Below, piece by piece: positions 59,586-64,000 of a DNA stretch of 64,000 nucleotides. A program made the position numbers and the translations under genes. Under the pieces are notes generated by a model. It was not told where the DNA came from, ran no database searches, and was given only the letters and a program-made list of their open reading frames with translations. How positions within the stretch are numbered: the stretch's first letter is position 1; each line of letters starts with the position of its first letter. The stretch is taken from positions 4,712,001-4,776,000 of the forward strand of contig OZ242023.1 of assembly GCA_965204915.1 (NCBI GenBank). Direction: 5' to 3'. This DNA comes from HK1 sp965204915. Its GTDB lineage: Bacteria; Pseudomonadota; Gammaproteobacteria; HK1.

Positions 59586-60592
59586 TGCCGGGCACCATGG
59601 GTCAAGGACGGAAAGTACCGCCGGGGATGCTCTCGCGCAACGCCCAGGGCCTGTACTGGATGGGCCGCTACCAGGAGCGGACGGCGCATCTGTGCAGCCT
59701 GCTGCGCTTGCAGGTCGAGACGCTGGTGGACCGGCCGATCCGCGAGATCCTCTTCGGCTGGAACCGGATCTACGACAGCCTGGGCCGGCAGCCCCCTGGG
59801 GGCGGCTTCGACGCCGACCAGAGCGACGACTACACCTTGGCCGATTCCTACACCCTCGCCGGCGACCTCACGTTCGAGCGCACCAACCCCGGCTCGATCC
59901 GGAGCTGCTTCGCCGCCGGTCGCGAGAACGCCCGCCAGATGCGCCACTGCATCAGCGCCGAGATGTGGACCTGCCTGAATCTGGCATGGCTGCGGATCCG
60001 GGAGCTCCGGATCGAGGACATCTGGGAAGTCTCCCCGGAAGGCTTCTACGCGCAGGCGGAGCGGGAGATCGACACCTTCATGGGGGTCGCCGAAGCGACC
60101 ATGTACCGGGACGAAGGCTGGCGCTTCATGCGGCTCGGGCGTTTCATCGAGCGCGCCCAGCTCTGCACCGCCCTGCTCCTCGCCCAGCTTGCCGCCACCC
60201 GGCGCCCGGAGGACGGCGAGATCTCCGGCGAAGGCTGGACGAGCCTGCTGCGCGCCTGCCATGCATCCGACGCCTACGAGCGCAGCTACGGCGTCGAGGT
60301 CCGCCCGGGGCAGGTCCTGGATCTGCTCGTCACCGATCCCCTGCTGCCCGGCTCCTTGTGCAGCTCGCTGGATACGGCGGCGGCGGAGCTCGCCGCCATC
60401 GGGACGGCTCCCGATTCACGGGCCGAGGCTGCGGCCCAGCGGCTCGCCGGCCGGCTGTGCGCCCTGATCCGCTACGAGTGGGCGGATCGGAACGATCCCG
60501 AGGCTCTGCTTGCGCAGACCGGGGAGTACTGCCGGACGCTTCACGACCTCGTCACCGCCGCGTACATCGATTATGACATCGAGGGATTATGA
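59585..60592 (+). CDS. Alpha-E domain protein
   Basis: The 335-residue all-helical protein begins 'MLSRNAQGLYWMGRYQERTAHLCSLLRLQVETL', the universal start of alpha-E (COG2307) proteins. Conserved 'GSIRSCFAAGRENARQMRHCISAEMWTCLN' and 'MYRDEGWRFMRLGRFIERAQL' follow. It has no known catalytic residues and likely works as a scaffold or substrate-binding partner for the ATP-grasp enzyme. The start overlaps the ATP-grasp stop. Some annotation would use M15 at 59627 because homology begins there. Confidence 0.87.
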   Translation: MPGTMGQGRKVPPGMLSRNAQGLYWMGRYQERTAHLCSLLRLQVETLVDRPIREILFGWNRIYDSLGRQPPGGGFDADQSDDYTLADSYTLAGDLTFERTNPGSIRSCFAAGRENARQMRHCISAEMWTCLNLAWLRIRELRIEDIWEVSPEGFYAQAEREIDTFMGVAEATMYRDEGWRFMRLGRFIERAQLCTALLLAQLAATRRPEDGEISGEGWTSLLRACHASDAYERSYGVEVRPGQVLDLLVTDPLLPGSLCSSLDTAAAELAAIGTAPDSRAEAAAQRLAGRLCALIRYEWADRNDPEALLAQTGEYCRTLHDLVTAAYIDYDIEGL

Positions 60593-60636
60593 CGTCGCGG
60601 GACGGTGACGTCGAAGACCTCGGGGTACGCTGACGC

Positions 60637-61536
60637 ATGGCCGGAGCCGTCCGCTACGAGATCGAGCATGTCTCCCGCTACCGCTACGCCACCCCCGCCC
60701 GGCAATGCGTGATGCTGCTCTGCCTGAAGCCGCGCGAGGATCGGGGGCAGCGGCTCTTTCGCTTCGAGATCGAGACCCGGCCCCCAGCCCGCATCAGCCC
60801 GGAGACGGACTGCTTCGGCAACGTGCGGCACGTGCTCAACGTCCACCGGCCGCACGAAGCCCTGGAGATCATCGTCCACGCCACCGTCGAGGCGGCGCCT
60901 GCACCCTCTCTCCCGGACGCTTCCGGCGCCGGCACGTGGAAGGAGGTCCGCGCCCTCGGGGGAGCCTTCGCCGGCTGGGACTTCGCGCGTCCAAGCGCGC
61001 TGACCCGGCCTTCTCCCGCCCTCGCCGCCTTCCTCGACAGCCACGGCATCGAGCCCGGAGCCAATCCGCTGGAGAGCCTCCGGCGGCTCTCGGACGCGCT
61101 GTACCGGCACCTGTCCTACGTCCCGGGGAGCACCTCGGTGGAATCCTCCGTCGAGCACGTCCTCGACACCGGCCGCGGCGTCTGCCAGGACTACGCCCAC
61201 CTCATGATCACCGTCGCGCGCTCGTGGGGGATCCCCGCCCGCTACGTCTCGGGCTACCTCCACGTCACCGGCCTGCCCGGCGAGCAGGTGCCGGACAACG
61301 CCACCCACGCCTGGGTCGAATGCCGGCTGCCGGGGCTCGGATGGATCGGCTTCGACCCCACCAACCAAAGCCTCGCCGACGAACGGCACGTGCGCATCGC
61401 AGCCGGGCGCGACTACCGGGACGTATCGCCGACCCGCGGGGTGCGCCAGGGCGGTGGAGAGGCCCGGCTGGAGGTCGACGTGCGGGTACGCGAGGATGCG
61501 GGCGGAGCCGAGCCTGCGGCGGGCGGGCCGAGCTGA
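60637..61536 (+). CDS. Transglutaminase-like cysteine peptidase family protein
   Basis: The 299-residue protein has an N-terminal bacterial transglutaminase-like domain ('YEIEHVSRYRYATPARQCVMLLCLKPRED'). The papain-like catalytic triad is C183 in 'GRGVCQDYAH', H224 in 'NATHAWVECRLP' and D240 in 'IGFDPTNQSL'. It belongs with the alpha-E and circularly permuted ATP-grasp genes, as in many bacteria. It may process or hydrolyse the peptide they make. It starts 44 bp after the alpha-E stop. Confidence 0.9.
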   Translation: MAGAVRYEIEHVSRYRYATPARQCVMLLCLKPREDRGQRLFRFEIETRPPARISPETDCFGNVRHVLNVHRPHEALEIIVHATVEAAPAPSLPDASGAGTWKEVRALGGAFAGWDFARPSALTRPSPALAAFLDSHGIEPGANPLESLRRLSDALYRHLSYVPGSTSVESSVEHVLDTGRGVCQDYAHLMITVARSWGIPARYVSGYLHVTGLPGEQVPDNATHAWVECRLPGLGWIGFDPTNQSLADERHVRIAAGRDYRDVSPTRGVRQGGGEARLEVDVRVREDAGGAEPAAGGPS

Positions 61537-61649
61537 CCCCGGGAGACGATCTCCGTATTGCCCTCAATCTCCGACCGGGTTATCGTTTCGAGAATGCCGC
61601 CGCGAAGATCAGGGGCGCGAACTACGACATCAACCAGGATGCGAGGGCG

Positions 61650-61985
61650 ATGGACATTCAGACCGAAAGGAACAACGGAACCTTGATTGCAAAGGCGGCG
61701 GGACGCATCGACGGCGTCAACGCACGGGATTTCGAAGAAGCGCTGAAGGCCGCGATCAGCACGGACGACAACACCGTGGTCATGGACCTGGAAGGTCTCT
61801 CCTACATCAGCAGTGCGGGCCTCCGGGTCATCCTGCTCATTGCCAAGACGCTACGGAAACGGGATGCCGAGTTCATGCTCTGCTCGCTCTCGGATCCGAT
61901 TCGTGAAGTCTTCGAGATCAGCGGCTTCGACAAGATCATCCCGGTCCACGCCTCCCGGGAGGAAGCGCTCGCCACAATCGGCTAG
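61650..61985 (+). CDS. STAS-domain protein (anti-sigma factor antagonist-like)
   Basis: The 111-residue protein is one STAS domain: 'RIDGVNARDFEEALKAAI', 'NTVVMDLEGLSYISSAGLRVILLIAKTLRKRDAEFMLCSLSD' and 'EVFEISGFDKIIPVHASREEAL'. Ser54/Ser55 in 'YISSAGL' is the position phosphorylated in SpoIIAA-like proteins. It usually acts by partner switching with an anti-sigma kinase. None is seen nearby. It lies 113 bp after the transglutaminase gene and may be independently transcribed. Confidence 0.88.
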   Translation: MDIQTERNNGTLIAKAAGRIDGVNARDFEEALKAAISTDDNTVVMDLEGLSYISSAGLRVILLIAKTLRKRDAEFMLCSLSDPIREVFEISGFDKIIPVHASREEALATIG

Positions 61986-62268
61986 GCCGGCCGGCAAGAC
62001 CTCGATGCGCGGCTCCGGCTCCGGGACGGCGTATCGAAGCCGCCGCTTCACGCCGGTGCCGGACTGCTGCACAGCCTGTTGCCGCCCCTCGGCCCCCCTC
62101 GGACCATGGAGGCGGCAGCAATTTCCACACACGTCCCGGACATGGTGACGTAGCCGGAATTTCGCCGCCTTCCCTGCCGTCCGAGCGCCTGATCGTGGTG
62201 GTTCGACGGACACTTCCGGGCTTGGCGGAAATTGCCGTGGAGGCGGTACTTCACCGTCCCGTCCGGAT
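61986..62268. other. Convergent spacer between the STAS gene and mdh
   Basis: This 283-bp gap lies between 3' ends. No stem with a T-run or gene was identified; there is moderate GC and scattered short inverted repeats. Confidence 0.4.
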
Positions 62269-63246
62269 TCAGAGCAGATCCTTCACTGCGTCACGCTCTT
62301 CCTCGAGCTCGGCGCGCGACGCATCCATCTTCCCGCGGCTGAACTCGTCGACGTCGAGTCCCTGCACGATGCGGTACGCGCCGTTTTCGACGATGACCGG
62401 GAAGGAGTAGATCAGCCCTTCGGGAATGCCGTAGCTGCCGTCGCTCGGGACGGCCATGCTGGTCCAATCCCCCTCCGCGGTACCCCTCACCCAGTCGCGC
62501 ACGTGCGAGAGCCCGGCATACGCCGCCGAGGCCGCGCTGGAGAGGCCGCGCGCCGCGATGATCTCGGCGCCGCGCTTTTGCACCCGGGGGATGAACTCGT
62601 CCCGGACCCAGGCGGGATCGAGCAGCTCCATCACCGGCCGGCCGCCGGCCGTGGCATGGCTCAGGTCGGGATACTGGGTCGCGGAGTGGTTCCCCCAGAT
62701 CGTGATCCGCCGGATCTCCGTGACCGCCGCCCCGGTCTTCTCCGCCACTTGGCCGACGGCCCGGTTGTGGTCGAGGCGGGTCATCGCGGTGAACTGCTCC
62801 GGCGCGAGATCCGGTGCGTTGCGCATCGCGATGAGCGCGTTCGTATTGGCGGGGTTGCCGATCACCAGGACCTTCACGCCGCGGCTCGCGTGCTCGTCGA
62901 GGGCCCGGCCCTGGGGGCCGAAGATCCTTCCGTTCCCGGCCAGCAGATCCCCCCGTTCCATGCCCTTCCCGCGCGGTCTCGCGCCCACCAGCATCGCGTA
63001 GTCGGCGTCCCTGAACGCGACCGCCGGATCGTCGGTGACGACGACTTCCTGCAACAGAGGATATGCGCAGTCGTCGAGCTCCATCACCACGCCCCGCAGC
63101 GCGCCGAGCGCGGGGGTGATCTCCATCAGCCTCAGCACCACCGGCCGATCCGGTCCGAGCATCTCGCCGGATGCGATGCGGAACAGCAGCGAGTATCCGA
63201 TCTGGCCGGCCGCGCCGGTGACGGCGACTGTCGCGGGTGTGGTCAT
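62269..63246 (-). CDS. mdh: Malate dehydrogenase
   Basis: The 325-residue NAD enzyme has the nucleotide loop 'VTGAAGQIGYSLLFRI' (G11-A-A-G-Q-I-G17), substrate arginines in 'VGARPRGKGMERGDLL', 'VIGNPANTNALIAM', and the catalytic histidine in 'TIWGNHSATQYPDLS'. It is the cytosolic TCA-cycle enzyme converting malate to oxaloacetate. ATG 63246 is supported by GGGAG upstream; the longer open frame is not conserved. Citrate synthase lies upstream on the same strand, which makes a small TCA cluster. Confidence 0.95.
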   Translation of the reverse strand: MTTPATVAVTGAAGQIGYSLLFRIASGEMLGPDRPVVLRLMEITPALGALRGVVMELDDCAYPLLQEVVVTDDPAVAFRDADYAMLVGARPRGKGMERGDLLAGNGRIFGPQGRALDEHASRGVKVLVIGNPANTNALIAMRNAPDLAPEQFTAMTRLDHNRAVGQVAEKTGAAVTEIRRITIWGNHSATQYPDLSHATAGGRPVMELLDPAWVRDEFIPRVQKRGAEIIAARGLSSAASAAYAGLSHVRDWVRGTAEGDWTSMAVPSDGSYGIPEGLIYSFPVIVENGAYRIVQGLDVDEFSRGKMDASRAELEEERDAVKDLL

Positions 63247-63412
63247 GGCGACGATCTCCCTGATCCCTTTTTCCGTGAAACCTTCGATGACGTGACGAAC
63301 GAGTGGTCCACCGGCCGGGGTCCGGCTCCGGCGGATCGGGATGTCTTCCGGATCTGTCGGGTTGAACGTTCCGGCATCGGGCGGGCGCACGGGAGGCCGG
63401 CCCTCCGCGGCG

Positions 63413-64000
63413 TCAGCCCCGGTCCTTCATCCCGATGTAATCGCGCCGCGCCGCGCCCGTGTAGCGCTGCTGCGGGCGGCCGATGCGCTGCTCCCCGTCG
63501 GTGACGAGCTCCATCCACTGCGCCACCCAGCCCGCGGTGCGGGCAATGGCGAAGATCACGGTGAACATGTTCAGGGGAATTCCCAGCGCGCTCAGGATGA
63601 TGCCGGAGTAGAAGTCCACGTTGGGATAGAGGTTGCGCTCGATGAAGTAGTCGTCCTGAAGGGCGATCTCTTCGAGCCGCAGGGCGATCTCGAACAGCGG
63701 CTGGTTCCCGGCGTCCAGATCCTCGAGAAGGTCGTGGCAGGCCTGCCGGATCAGTGTCGCGCGAGGGTCGAAGTTCTTGTACACGCGGTGGCCGAAGCCC
63801 ATCAGGCGGAACGGGTCGTTCCGGTCCTTGGCGCGCTCGACGTACTTCGGGATCTCGGCCGGGTCGCGGATGTCCCGGAGCATGTCGATCACCGCCTCGT
63901 TGGCGCCGCCGTGGGCCGGACCCCACAGGGTCGCGATCCCCGCCGCGACGCAGGCGTAGGGATTCGCGCCGGAGCTGCCCGCAAGGCGCACGGTGGACGT
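63413..64000 (-). CDS. gltA: Citrate synthase, C-terminal part (5' end beyond window)
   Basis: The frame is open to the window edge and ends 'RRDYIGMKDRG' at 63413. It has the active-site segments 'GPAHGGANEAVIDMLRDI', 'RLMGFGHRVYKNFDPRA' (histidine and arginine for oxaloacetate) and 'PNVDFYSGIILSALGIPLNMFTVIFAIARTAGWVAQW' (catalytic aspartate). 'TSTVRLAGSSGANPYACV' begins the visible part. This is the type II, NADH-sensitive hexameric form common in Gram-negative bacteria. It is 166 bp from mdh. Confidence 0.95.
   Translation of the reverse strand, partial: TSTVRLAGSSGANPYACVAAGIATLWGPAHGGANEAVIDMLRDIRDPAEIPKYVERAKDRNDPFRLMGFGHRVYKNFDPRATLIRQACHDLLEDLDAGNQPLFEIALRLEEIALQDDYFIERNLYPNVDFYSGIILSALGIPLNMFTVIFAIARTAGWVAQWMELVTDGEQRIGRPQQRYTGAARRDYIGMKDRG

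Noticed and set aside
1..64000. tRNA or rRNA genes
   Set aside because: No T-loop/acceptor combinations or rRNA core sequences were noticed; a dedicated scan could not be run.

Overview
The window is strongly GC-rich (about two thirds G+C by eye), densely coding and typical of Pseudomonadota. DjlA, YggX/iron-trafficking, gph-trpD-trpC, UreF and an mdh/gltA pair point to Gammaproteobacteria or a close relative. A polyol ABC cassette, fatty-acid desaturase, luciferase-like monooxygenase, PhyH oxygenase and hydantoinase suggest a metabolically broad organism. The species cannot be named from sequence alone. No rRNA or tRNA gene was seen.

Layout: 1-3750 holds the end of a histidine phosphatase, aroB, and an overlapping flavin-monooxygenase/PhyH pair. 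3751-6411 has a promoter, a leader of about 200 nt with a strong intrinsic terminator, then a siroheme nitrite/sulfite reductase and its DUF934 partner. 6412-12415 is a scrapyard: one type I-E-like CRISPR repeat abutting a beheaded DUF1156 DNA methylase, two convergent gene fragments, a MITE-like element, an IS1634-type IS, and a second IS with perfect 9-bp target duplications. 12415-15081 carries a Uma2 protein and an ATPase-nuclease fusion. 15415-23337 is mostly housekeeping: djlA, gph, trpDC, OsmC, SDR, marR-emrA, BKACE. 23597-26279 contains another Uma2, type I restriction remnants around a second copy of an inverted-repeat element, and a class V aminotransferase. 26546-33044 carries an Fn3/Calx-beta autotransporter, yggX, a desaturase and a GT39-like membrane protein. 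33063-39259 carries a YdiJ-like FAD/Fe-S oxidase, a serine-glyoxylate aminotransferase tail, an orphan ureF and a probable 6-hydroxynicotinate reductase.

39607-46320 is a complete mannitol/sorbitol-type uptake operon (binding protein, two permeases, AraC regulator, polyol dehydrogenase, ATPase). Directly after it a segment of about 1,460 bp (dinB plus the 5' end of a UPF0280 gene) is present twice as direct repeats 4,457 bp apart. Between the copies lies an accessory patch: an SMC-like ATPase tail, a PD-(D/E)XK nuclease-like gene, a ribbon-helix-helix gene and a BrnT/BrnA pair. A second BrnTA pair and a hydantoinase A gene follow.

56658-61985 is a same-strand group of YbdK-type ligase, circularly permuted ATP-grasp, alpha-E, transglutaminase-like and STAS genes, which could form a peptide-modification system. 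The window ends with mdh and the 3' part of the citrate synthase gene on the minus strand.

The most unusual material is the defence/mobile debris at 6.4-12.4 kb and the dinB duplication at 46.5-52.4 kb, with its chimeric ORF and diverged clamp motif. The in-frame low-complexity inserts in two large enzymes and the leader RNA in front of the sulfite reductase also stand out.
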